Assembly: GCF_000001735.4 (NCBI RefSeq) | Contig: NC_003070.9 | Location: 4,712,001-4,776,000, forward strand | Direction of reading: 5' to 3' | From: Arabidopsis thaliana | Lineage: Eukaryota; Streptophyta; Magnoliopsida; Brassicales; Brassicaceae | DNA length: 64,000 nt | Shown here: piece by piece, positions 21,708 to 31,753 of the stretch | How the letters are laid out: each line of letters begins with the position of its first letter | Position numbering within the stretch: the stretch's first letter is position 1 | Notes under the pieces: model-generated | The model's input: only the letters and a program-made list of their open reading frames with translations | Databases searched by the model: none | Told to the model about the DNA's origin: nothing | Translations under genes and position numbers: made by a program

Positions 21708-22087
21708 GAAATATTTTCCGATCTTGTGGCAGCCGGAAAAAAAAAAACTAGCAGAGACTAATTGAGAAGAGATTTTCCGACCAAGAGAGAACTGAAGATT
21801 CAGGGTTTTACTTTACAGAGAAGGACATAGAAATCGACCCGAACCAATTCCAAATTAGAACTCGAACCGAAAATAACATTGTAATTAAATTATACCGAAT
21901 CTAACCGAAATATTCGAACCGGATAACGGAAGTAAAATGATTTTAATGGTACGGCCGTAAAATGTTTGGGCCAATACGGCCCATTCGTTATGACTTTTTT
22001 TATTATTATTACAGAATCGTTTCCATTAAACCCTTAAAAGTTTCAGAATCGAACTCGTCTATTCTCCGCCGGTGTGCCGTCGCCGAT
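21708..22087. promoter_or_regulatory. Short bidirectional promoter between the PPR and endonuclease-like genes
   Basis: 380 bp separate two divergent start codons. The middle holds TGGGCC at 21967..21972 and GGCCCA at 21978..21983, a pair of inverted site II-type elements, followed by TTAAACCCTTAAAAG near 22027, close to a telo-box. These pairs are common upstream of plant genes for organelle and translation proteins. Confidence 0.55.
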
Positions 22088-23164
22088 ATGCTTCGTCGTG
22101 TCTTTTACAAGCGTGCACGGTCAGTTGGTGTCTCTGTCTGATTTTATGTTGTATATATCATAGATTCGTTAGAACTATCGACCAAATACACATTCAATTT
22201 TGTAATTATCTGCAGCCAAAATCGATTTTCGACTAGAAGTAATTTATGTAATAATCTTACCTGTGTTTCGATTTTCATTGGCAGTGATGATTTATCTTAC
22301 TGTCATCGTCTGTTGCACATTCCGTATAACGAACCAGAGCCTGACTCAAAGGCAATTTCTGAAATCGTTGGTATAGTTTCAAAGAAAGAAGAAGCTGTAG
22401 TAGTTACGGAACCAACTCATCATTGGCGTAAGAATTGGGAAGATTTGAGAAAGAATAGGTTAACAGCTAGTAATTTCGCGCGTGCTATCGGATTTTCGCC
22501 TGACGGTAGACGAAATCTTTGGTTAGAGAAAATCGGGGCAGCGAAACCGTTTGCTGGAAACCGAGCTACGTTTTGGGACATTGAGAATGAGGTCGAAGCA
22601 CTCGAGAGGTACAACGAGTTAACGGGAAATGAAATCCTCATACCTGAGTTTGTTGTTTATAAGAATGGTGAAAGCCCTGAAGAAAACTGGTTAGGAGCTT
22701 CTCCTGATGGAGTGATCAATGTAGTTAAGGACGGTGTTACTTCGTGTGGTGTGTTAGAAGTGAAATGCCCGTTTGATAACCGGGATAACTCGAAAGTTTA
22801 TCCGTGGAAGAAGGTTCCTTATAATTGTGTTCCACAACTTCAGGGTTTAATGGAGATTGTGGATACAGATTGGTTGGATTTGTATTGTTGGACTCGCAAT
22901 GGAAGCAGTCTCTTTAGAGTTTGGCGTGATACCGCGTTTTGGGAGGATATGAAACCGGCACTGTTTGATTTTTGGCAGAATCATGTTTTACCTGCAAGAG
23001 AGATATACAATAACTTTGATATAAAGGATCCTCAAGTGAAGCTGAGAGAGTTTAAACCGAAGCATTGGCATGAAGATTGCAAGAAGATTATGCGTGGAGC
23101 TGAGAGAATCAGCGCAAACGCAAACCGTTTGTTCTATGAGATCGATGGGAATCTTGTAGACTGA
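22088..23164 (+). CDS. YqaJ/lambda-exonuclease-like (type II restriction endonuclease-like fold) nuclease
   Basis: Exons 22088..22119 and 22285..23164 join in frame to 303 residues (At1g13810 by recall). The N-terminus MLRRVFYKRARDD is Arg-rich and lacks acids before residue 12, so an organelle presequence is plausible. The nuclease core shows the family blocks in order: LTASNFARAIGF at about 80, EALERYNELTG, then GASPDGVI with the metal-binding Asp at about 165, LEVKCP with the Glu-x-Lys pair at about 185, and YNCVPQLQGLME with the Gln motif. These are the PD-(D/E)XK residues of YqaJ and phage lambda exonuclease, and all are kept, so activity is likely. The substrate in plants is not known to me. 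It is a plant nuclear gene with its own intron, not a recent phage fragment. Confidence 0.85.
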
Positions 23165-23621
23165 GGTTTTTGTAACTGATTATGTGAAATTTGCAAGCAA
23201 GCAAGCCAGGTTCCCTTATTTCATTTGAATGTTATTTGCTTAGTGTGGAATGTAGAAAACACTAAATGAAGCTCTTGTGTTGAGCTAAAGTACATATTTC
23301 ATATTGTATACTCTGTTTCTTATTGTCTCATCAGCTTTTGTTACATCAGAATATTGGTCAGTTTTTATGAATGCTTCTCAAGTTTTCACTTTTGGCCATT
23401 GTTTTTCTTAGTTCTGAAATTGCAATTGTGTATATTGGACGGTTGGATTTAGAGGCTCAATTAGCCGCATTAACTAAATATGTGGCTGTGATTCATCTTA
23501 CTCAAGACGACAGCGTTTTAAACTCCTTTGGACATTGGTCTTACTTGCCACGTGTCACATCTTCTCTATCGAGTACAAACCGCAAGTGAAACAGAGTAAC
23601 AGAGACGCGTCGTCTTCAACG
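23165..23621. other. Intergenic: 3' UTR of the nuclease gene and promoter of the hydrolase gene
   Basis: No coding region. CCACGTGTCA at about 23549..23558 is a G-box/ABRE roughly 70 bp before the hydrolase start codon; it may lie in the promoter or leader. Confidence 0.45.
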
Positions 23622-25617
23622 ATGCTCTCAACGGTGACGGCGACGGCGGTTTCTCGACCGATTCTGAAGGTGGAATGTACAATCAAAAGGACGTTTAAAG
23701 TGACGGCGGAGAAGTTTCCGACGTTTCTGCCGACCGATGTCGAGAAAATTAAAGACACGTTTGCTCTAAAGCTCGCCGCCAGAATAGAGAGGCTTCCTGT
23801 ATCTGTAAGTGGCTTGAGATTCCACGTTTTATCATTCTGAAATTTCAAATAATCCAAGGTCTGATCCTTTCATGACTGAGAATTTGAGCTTATATACAAC
23901 TACATTTTACTGTCTTAGCTGCAACTTGGCCATGTCACAATTCAAGTTTTTGTGATTCTGTATTTCTTACATTCAAAGTTTCAAGTGAGTAGAAACATTT
24001 AAAGCAATGTAAGAATCATGAACCTGTAGAGATTTTGCTCATTGTCTTGTTAGGTGAGCTTCAGGGAAGATAGTATTATGAGCAGTTGCGTGACACCGCT
24101 GATGCGGAACGAGACAACTCCTGTTGTGCTTCTTCACGGATTTGATAGGTACTAATCAAAATGTTTTGGTTTGTTGAATTAGTGTCTTGAGTTTTAAAAC
24201 TCTTGTAAAACAGTTCTTGTTTAGAGTGGAGATACACTTATCCGTTGCTTGAAGAAGCCGGTTTAGAAACATGGGCATTTGATATCCTTGGTTGGGGTTT
24301 TTCTGATTTAGGTTTTGTCCCTCTCTTATCATTTACTACTTCCTTTCCCTTTTTGTTTTCTGTTATTCTCCAAACTTGCCAATGTTTTTATACTCTTGCA
24401 CACTTCTCTTTTCAGACAAACTTCCACCTTGTGATGTAGCGTCGAAAAGAGAGCACTTTTACAAGGTTTGTAGACATTTTCTTTACTTGTGTGCTTAGTT
24501 TAGTTGTTGAGAATTGATTTGGCTCTCTTGTATGATCCATAGTTTTGGAAGTCTCATATTAAAAGGCCTGTGGTTTTGGTTGGTCCGAGCCTCGGTGCTG
24601 CTGTCGCAATTGACATTGCGGTCAACCATCCAGAAGCGGTACTTATAGAATTCTTGAGGAGCTTTCATTATTTCTCATAAAGAAGTTTTTAGTCAACATG
24701 TCAGAAGATATTGACTAGGAGAAGAAACTCATGAATATTCAGGTTGAGTCCTTGGTTTTAATGGACGCAAGCGTTTACGCAGAAGGTACTGGAAACTTGG
24801 CAACGTTACCTAAAGCAGCAGCTTATGCTGGGGTAAGTTCTCATCAAGTTCTATACATAAAAGTCCCTTTATTGTATTGGAGGATGATCCTCTTGAGTAA
24901 AACTCTTCACAATTCTGTTAACACTATGGTTTTTTGGGTATATGAATTTGGGATTTTAGGTGTATCTTCTAAAGAGTATTCCATTACGGTTATACGTTAA
25001 CTTCATATGTTTCAATGGTATCTCATTGGAAACTAGTTGGGACTGGACAAAGGTAAACAAGCCTTACTAAGTAATTCTTATTGGTAAACAAGAAACTAGC
25101 TCTCATCAGTCTGATTTTTTTCGTCAATCTAGATTGGTCGCTTGCATTGTCTATATCCTTGGTGGGAAGATGCAACTGTTAGTTTTATGACTAGCGGAGG
25201 ATACAACGTAACTTCTCTTATAAAAAAGGTACTTTCATCTTTTCTCTAAATCACTTTTCATTTATGTAGATTTCGGAGTAAGGTGAAATCAAGAAGAGAT
25301 TCTGTCTGCAGGTTTCACAGAAGACATTGATACTATGGGGAGAGGATGACCAAATCATTAGCAACAAGCTCGCTTGGGTTAGTTAGATTTTTCTATCTCT
25401 ATTTAGACTATTATCATGTTTCAAATGGTCTCTCAAGTCCTAGATCATATCTTCTTCAATGCAGAGACTGCACGGAGAATTATCGAATGCACGTGTCAAA
25501 CAAATATCTAACTGTGGACATCTTCCCCATGTCGAAAAGCCGGCTGCTGTCACTAAACTTATAGCAGAGTTTGTTAGAGAGACTTGCCGGTGTAAAGAGG
25601 TTGAAAGTATATCTTAG
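23622..25617 (+). CDS. Alpha/beta hydrolase-fold protein
   Basis: Ten exons: 23622..23804, 24054..24148, 24214..24311, 24416..24465, 24543..24638, 24743..24832, 24960..25052, 25133..25228, 25312..25377 and 25465..25617. They give 339 residues (At1g13820). The N-terminal 30 residues are rich in Ser, Thr and Val with few acids, like a plastid transit peptide. The fold's landmarks are all present: the oxyanion loop LLHGFDSS, the nucleophile elbow VGPSLGAA with Ser in G-x-S-x-G, an Asp in LWGEDDQII, and the catalytic His in CGHLPHVEKP. The triad Ser-Asp-His is intact, so it should be an active esterase, lipase or related hydrolase. The natural substrate cannot be read from the sequence. A 50-bp piece of the X8 gene is found just after its 3' end. 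Confidence 0.9.
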
Positions 25618-25804
25618 ACCCTTGGGGGCCATTATTGAAGCTGTGTTTCATACCAATACCAAAATCTTACTTGTTAAATCGTATATAGTTGATACTTCAC
25701 TTCTTTCATGGTTTGGTTGGTCTTTTTTTGAATAAATAAACCACACCAAACATCTCTCTGTTTTGTAACTTGTATGATTGATTTGTTGTATGTAACTTAA
25801 AAAC

Positions 25805-25854
25805 AAAAACAGAGTGTGAAAACAGAGGAGATGACCAAACTTGAAGCCCCACTG
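25805..25854. repeat. 50-bp duplicate of the 3' coding end of the X8-domain gene
   Basis: 25805..25854 matches 28055..28104 at 47 of 50 positions without gaps and in the same orientation, with mismatches at 25831, 25834 and 25848. The copy lies exactly 2250 bp left of its source, which encodes part of the GPI-signal region of the X8 protein. Flanks do not match. Confidence 0.85.
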
Positions 25855-26746
25855 GATTTGGAATGTCAATCATCGATATGTCTTTAATGAAAATGTTTTT
25901 GTCAACCTAATCAATTGAATCGTATACGGCTCAGAATGGTGGCAGAAAATGATTATTGAGATTACGCTTAACATCCAAAAATTGGGTAAATAATAAAGGC
26001 AGAATACGTTTATTGAGCTTGCTGTGAACATCAAAGAGCTTGCATTGTATCACAAGTCAAAAACCCAAATAACTTGGTCGAGCTTTCTACTCCCTAGTCT
26101 CTTCTTCATCGAGAGCTTTCGACTTCATAGGTTGAGAATGACCTAAAAAGAAACCACGGAAACTAATGAGACAATTTAGAATTTGTTACCAAGAAACCAA
26201 GAATCAGAGCAAATGTTATGTACATGATGATGACCGATTCCTTTTTGGGCCGAGGTGAGTAACACCAACAACATTAATATCCCATCCTTTCACGTGATTA
26301 TTGGTAATTATTTAGGTTTAAAAAAAGTTATACACAGTGTAAAAACAATACAAATTTCTTAGTTAGAAAGTATTAGAAAGATATTAGTTTTAGACTTTTA
26401 GATAAGGTATATTTTGGGGAACAAAAATAGTGTTTTTACCAATATGTGTTCTTCACCACTTAGAAGATAGAAACAAAATCTTAATATTTCCCAATTCATA
26501 TTCAAGTTATGCCCTAGTTTAATATGATCAAACCTACGAGTCGAGATTACAAAAAAGACCCTCAAACTAAAAGGGTTGAATATATCCTCGACCAAACCCA
26601 AAGGATTACTACAGTTTAGAGCTTCCTCAACCGAAAGACCAAGAAGTCACCACTAGAGTTTAGAATATTTCCAATCAAAACCAAGTGTAACTATAGTTTT
26701 GAACTTCCTCAACGGCTCAACCTAAACCATTTTACCACAAGTGCAC
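25855..26746. other. AT-rich intergenic stretch
   Basis: No gene recognised. It lies between the stray 50-bp piece and the protease-like remnant. Confidence 0.35.
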
Positions 26747-27430
26747 TCAGATCTGCAAGAAGAATACACCAACATATATCAAATTTTCAACTTTTCAACT
26801 TGAGAAAACTTTTTTTCAGACTACATATTTACTTACCTTAAGTTCAACAAACTCTGTCACAAGGTTGACCTGACGGCGGACACGAACGAATCCCTCATCA
26901 CCCCAAGTGTCGCCCTTCGTGTCCTGAAACTCCATGAAAGGGATGTTGCTCTCCTCATCAATCCCATGCCCGGTGAGTAACATGAAGTGACCATCTACTC
27001 TTCTATTCGCTTCTCTGATCTTTAGGGTAGGTTTATAAAGCTGTCCCTATCACAAAACATAACCACATCAAGGGAATGCAATGTTCAAGGTAATTTGATT
27101 GTGATTCTCGCAAATCAATAAACACAAGAAAGAACATATAAATCAAAATACTTACATTCTCTGTATGCTTATGAGAACTCCAACATATTGGTATCTTAGT
27201 CGCCAGGAGTGATTTTTTAAGCAGACGGTCTATATTTTCCTCGAAGATTACCTCCCCAAAATGTACGTGTTCATCCATAAAGTCATCCAAGCGGTGAACA
27301 ATCATTTCATCAATCCAGTAGTTCACAACAACAAAATTATTAATGAGCTAACTCTATATGTCAAAAAAGATTCATATTATTTACCTGAGGAGTAGATCCG
27401 TCGATGTTGAGGGCGATCCATAAAATAAAA
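26747..27430 (-). pseudogene. C-terminal half of a papain-like (C1A) cysteine protease, gene remnant or diverged gene
   Basis: Four minus-strand blocks splice in one frame with good GT..AG borders: about 27430..27385 (ending IDGSTPQ), 27347..27156, 27046..26837, and a last short block 26752..26747 giving the stop. The third block reads GHFMLLTGHG, a His box like HAVLVVGYG of papain, then a segment ending GDTWGDEGFVRV, which aligns with NSWGTxWGENGYxRI. The active-site Asn and the next Trp of that motif are replaced (QDTKG instead of KNSWG). The half that should carry the catalytic Cys is missing; upstream DNA is AT-rich and has no start codon in frame. Either this is a dying gene or a member of a non-catalytic family whose first exon I cannot see. 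The family call is moderate. Confidence 0.45.
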
Positions 27431-27998
27431 CTAGAATTTTTTTTTGTACTAGTATTTCACATGTTAGAGCATTTCCATCGATGAGTTTTTAAAAAATTTA
27501 GAAGAAATTTAAAATATTATATTAAAAATACAATATGAATTAAAAAAAAAGGAGAAAAATGGTGCTTATATAAGAGATTTTAGATTTTAAGAGTCTTTAT
27601 AACATTTAATCATTATTTTTTATAGCACATTTATTTAGAACTCTAAGTAAGAGTTTTAAATCCGAAAGAAAACAAATTGTCACACCAAACTTCTCCATTT
27701 TTAGTCTATGATTGAACAAAAGAAATTATTGTTGTAATAATTAAAAAAGAATTTAAGTATTTTTTACACAACGAATGAGTTGGTAAGAAGGATGTTGTTG
27801 AGAAGTCTTCATCATAAACTATAGTCGTTTGTATCCATTCTCATTCACTAAAGATTGGTGTCCTGTTTTATCTTTCTTTACTCAAGATTCTTTCTATTAG
27901 AGCAACCTTTACATAGACGAAAGCTCAACAAACGCCTAAGCTTCTTGTTCCACCCAAAATAGAATCAAAGACTAACACAAGTGGATGTCTTTTAGTCT
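27431..27998. other. AT-rich intergenic stretch
   Basis: Very AT-rich between 27470 and 27680. No coding region or terminal repeats found. It includes the 3' UTR of the X8 gene. Confidence 0.4.
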
Positions 27999-28926
27999 CT
28001 ACACGTGGCTAAATCCGAACCTTACATCAGAGCCCCATAGAAAGGCTAGTAATGAAAAACAGAGTGTGAAAACAGAGGAGGTGCCCAAACTTGAAGCACC
28101 ACTGCCTGGGTTGCTTGGGTTGAAGACTCCGGTTGGACCAAACACCGGAGGAGTTCCCGGGAACGGTGTTCCTGGAAATGGAGTTCCCGGAAATGGAGTG
28201 GTTCCGTTTGTGGGAGTTGTTCCCGTTGGTGGTGTTGTTGATGGAGGAGACCTAGTAGAGCTGTTACAAGATAAGGAACAAAGTAAAATAATGTGAATGA
28301 AGCAGTTTTAGGTTAATGAAAGTGATCAGCAAACATACCTAGGGCTTGACGGATAGATGCAACCATTAGCCAAATCTGCACCCACAGAAAAAAACATCAT
28401 CAAGATCACAAACTTTTTCTCATCAAAAGGTTTTAGACTTTTAGGAGTTATTGACTTTACTGGAAGGTGGGTTTGGATTGGTAGTGGCAGTGCCAGAGAA
28501 ATTGCAGCTTCCAGGGACTTGAGCTGCGTTTTGGAAGTAGCTATTCACAGCCCAATCACAGTGGCTTTTGATGGTGTCTGGTTGATAACAAGTACCCTTA
28601 TCATGTATAGGATTACAATCAGCTAAGGTTCCACATGCATAGTCTATTGATGTTTGAAGCTCTGTGTCTCCTATCCCATCTTTACAGAGACAGTAAATTG
28701 CACCTAAATAGAAAGATATAGCTTTAGATTGAACCATAAAACCAGAGCACTGTGATCGGTTGGTTGTGCTTAGATTGAAAAGATCATTCCTTTGCATAAA
28801 GCTTCTTGATCATTTAGGGGAATAGGAAAATAAGAATTAATCAAAAAAAAAAAAAGGGAAGAAGAAAGCTTTACTTGAAGAATTGGTCAAGGACAAGAGA
28901 AGCAAAAGACCGAGAAGCACTTTCAT
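27999..28926 (-). CDS. X8 (CBM43) domain protein with a GPI-anchor signal, callose-binding type
   Basis: Exons 28926..28875, 28703..28461, 28375..28339 and 28260..27999 give 197 residues, as for At1g13830. Residues 1-17 are a signal peptide (MKVLLGLLLLLSLTNSS). The X8 domain follows at about 19-100 (AIYCLCKDGIG to VPGSCNFSG), with the family's conserved cysteines in order. Next comes a Pro/Thr/Gly-rich linker with four TPFPG-like repeats, then a small-residue site (GSGASS) and a hydrophobic tail, the pattern of GPI anchoring. X8 domains bind beta-1,3-glucan; short GPI forms such as PDCB proteins sit at plasmodesmata. There is no glycosidase domain, so the older label of glucanase-like overstates it. 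Fifty bases of its last exon are copied at 25805. Confidence 0.9.
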
Positions 28927-29998
28927 GATCGCTCTTTACGAGAAGCACAAAAGAGACTTTGACTTTAAAAACCAAGAACCTGCAGGTACTAACCAAAACT
29001 AATTAAGATGATGGCTTTGGAGAGAGAAGTTAAAGAGTATTGGAAAATGAAAGGTGGATGAATAAATAGGGTAATATTGAAAAAGAAACCCTTGTAAGTT
29101 AGTGTTTTGGTTCCAATGTTCCAACTACGACTATGCTTAAAAACATATTTTTTTGAAGTTTTATAATAGGTTGATTTATAACGTACAATAGAAAAAGAGA
29201 AGAGTTGAAAATTGACATGTATTGACGAACTAGCACTTACGTATGGAAGATATGCGGGGCCCTCTCTCGTTGTTGTTGCAACTAATACAATTTTGGTAAT
29301 TATATTTAACCGATTTCAGTTTGATAACTTATGTCTTCCTCAATAGTCAATATCATATGATTCATACTAGTATACTACTATTGTTAACTTTAAAATTCTT
29401 CGAATTTTTTATTTTTTTTATCTCTATATTTTTGTACTTCAAAAAAGCGCAACGGTTCGATCATTCTTATTATATAGATTTCTATTTTGCTGTGATCAAT
29501 ATCATTTCTTGTTTGACAGAAAAAAAATCATTTTTTGATGTGAGTCATATCTGTATGAGCAAAATCAAACAGTTTTGAAATTTACATCTTGTTGAGTCAC
29601 ATATTAGAAATTGGATATGAGTCACATATTTTGATGAAACGTTTCTAAATTTAATAATATAATACTGTTATTTTAGAAAAGGGTACTTGTCTTGTGCACA
29701 CGACTGAAACGGTAATAGTTTTGGGGTTGAACACAAAATTTTGTTTGCTAATGGTTTGAACTTTGAACTTAATTTAAGAATGGTTTTGACTAGTAAGTGC
29801 CTAAGTAAAGCTTTATTTAATTAATTAATGCATTATTTTTTATGAATACCATTACACACTTTTTATCATCATCTCATATATATGAGTCATACATTTACTA
29901 AAACTACGATTTTTCTTTCCCAAATGCAATTTGTGTTTGGAGTGGGCCAACGCTTGCTATAATAGTTATATGTTTAATACAGTTCAAATTCAGCAAAT
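28927..29998. other. Intergenic: X8-gene promoter and flank of the first tRNA gene
   Basis: AT-rich; no protein gene seen. The T-rich frame at 29321..29578 has no recognisable content. Confidence 0.4.
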
Positions 29999-30071
29999 GG
30001 GGATGTAGCTCAAATGGTAGAGCGCTCGCTTTGCATGCGAGAGGCACGGGGTTCGATCCCCCGCATCTCCA
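29999..30071 (+). tRNA. tRNA-Ala (anticodon TGC)
   Basis: 73 nt. The acceptor stem GGGGATG pairs with CATCTCC (one G-T pair), with A as discriminator base. The anticodon arm CTCGC-TTTGCAT-GCGAG shows TGC. The D arm holds TAGCTCAAATGG (A box) and the T arm GGTTCGATCCC (B box). CAA stands a few bases upstream, as is common before plant tRNA genes, and a T run (TTTTTTTTT from about 30082) can end Pol III transcription. Confidence 0.97.
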
Positions 30072-31094
30072 ATTTTGAAACTTTTTTTTTGATTAAAGGT
30101 TTTTCAGACATCTGCACTCCAGGTTTCGCTGTTGTGTCTTTGGATTCACGTCTTGACATTGCCTCCATGCATATGCGAGATCATTAGGTTTTGCAGATGT
30201 CACTTTACTCAATGTTTTTGTGCAGTTTTCTTCGACTTAAAGACTTTTTTTATAGCTCCCATTTCTATTTCCTATGTAGGCTTCTGGCGGACATTAATTA
30301 GGGTATAACATAACCAAGTCTTTTCTAAGTCATAATCCTAATAATAAAGCATATCAAGTTTTAGGTTAACAAATTAAAGCATTGGAAAACATAACCAGTT
30401 GAGCTGACATATACAGGTGGTGGATTTGGCTTTGCGTTTCTTCTTCCCTAAAGACTTGCGCTTGTAGTGGAGGAATCGCAAATTTGAACTACTTGATCGG
30501 AGCTGAGTGAAGTGAAAAACATTCATTCAACATCTATACACTAATACACATATATATGAGCAATAACAACCATCACCATCCATATAAAGAGATTATCAAG
30601 AAGAGAAATGGACACCTACCCAAGATGTGTGGAGGTAGTAGTAACATCGTCAGGCTTGGACAATGTTTTCAGCAGAGTAAGGCCTAAAAGGCTTAGGGAT
30701 TCTTCTAGAAGGTGCATATTATAGTAGTCACATCTAAGAGAACCTGAATAATGCTCCATACACCATTTACACACACCGATACGATACGCCGATGGAAGTC
30801 TCCAAAATTGACGACACCTCGTTCGACGCTTCCCCATGATTCTTGTCTTGTGAACTTTTGGTGTGCGTGCCTCTTGAACAATTTGGGGAGGCCAGAAACC
30901 CAAGTTTGGGCCTCTTATATTAATTCAAGGTTTTACATCTGACTCACTCTATCGAGAAGATCGACTCTGCTAGTGCTAGGGTTTCCGAGAGGCAGTGAAA
31001 ATCATATGATTAGATAGAGTGGGCAATAAGTTTATGTAAATACATATTATTATATACTTGCTACAACATCTAAATAAGCAATAAACAAGCAATA
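30072..31094. other. Spacer between the two tRNA-Ala genes
   Basis: 1023 bp without a supported gene. A minus-strand frame (30616..30903) lacks an ATG at its start and has no recognisable domain. Confidence 0.4.
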
Positions 31095-31167
31095 GGGGAT
31101 GTAGCTCAAATGGTAGAGCGCTCGCTTTGCATGCGAGAGGCACGGGGTTCGATCCCCCGCATCTCCA
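31095..31167 (+). tRNA. tRNA-Ala (anticodon TGC), second copy
   Basis: All 73 bases are the same as in the copy at 29999, in the same orientation, 1096 bp further on. CAA precedes the gene (ACAAGCAATA), and a T run at about 31181..31187 serves as terminator. Flanking sequence does not match that of the first copy beyond the short CAA context. Confidence 0.97.
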
Positions 31168-31753
31168 ATTGTTATCCTTCTTTTTTTAATAACGGTATTA
31201 TTATTATCATTCTATAATTTATATTACCAGCCGAAATATCTTTACAACTTTTTAAGTTATGTTCTGTCATTTCTGTTCTCTACAGAAACAATTTTGTTTT
31301 GATTCATTAGAGGAATGAATGAATATACGAGAGAGATGATTCTTAATGAATAATTACGAAACGAACAAAAAATAAAACTGAGAACAATTCTTGTTTGCAA
31401 ACAGAAAAAATGTAAAGAATGTCGTAATTTGAATAACCGTTGCACTGCTAAGAAAGTCGCAGAAGTCTCCCATTTTCATCGTCTTGATTTCTCTCCAGAA
31501 TCTGCAAGCATCAGTACTTGGATCTGTAAACTAAAGTGAAACTCTGATTCAATCTAATGAATTACGCAGAGATACCCTCAATGTATAAAGATTAAGATAT
31601 TTGTGTGTTCTTTAAGTTTTCAAAGCTCAGAGAAAAGAGAAAGAGAAAGAGAGAGAGAGAGAGATTACCTATTAAAAAAACTGTACTTAGTGTCGATGGT
31701 GCAGAGAAGCAAACTCGTTGACAGTTTGCTAATTTTGCTTCTTTTCTTTTGAG
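31168..31753. other. Intergenic: second tRNA flank and 3' UTR of QUL1
   Basis: Contains the GA repeat and AT-rich DNA; no gene seen. Confidence 0.4.
31641..31666. repeat. GA-rich microsatellite
   Basis: A run of AGAGAAAGAGAAAGAGAGAGAGAGAGAG lies about 90 bp after the QUL1 stop codon, in its 3' flank (minus strand CT-rich). Confidence 0.6.

Noticed and set aside
24245-24439. Hydrophobic plus-strand frame in the hydrolase gene
   Set aside because: It is exon 3 read on into the intron; the donor at 24311/24312 gives the conserved protein.
28141-28200. Tandem repeat GTTCCCGGAAATGGA as a possible regulatory array
   Set aside because: It lies within the X8 gene and encodes its TPFPG linker repeats.
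30616-30903. 95-codon minus-strand frame between the tRNA genes
   Set aside because: It starts with TTG, has no recognisable domain, and no splice partner; I cannot call it a gene.
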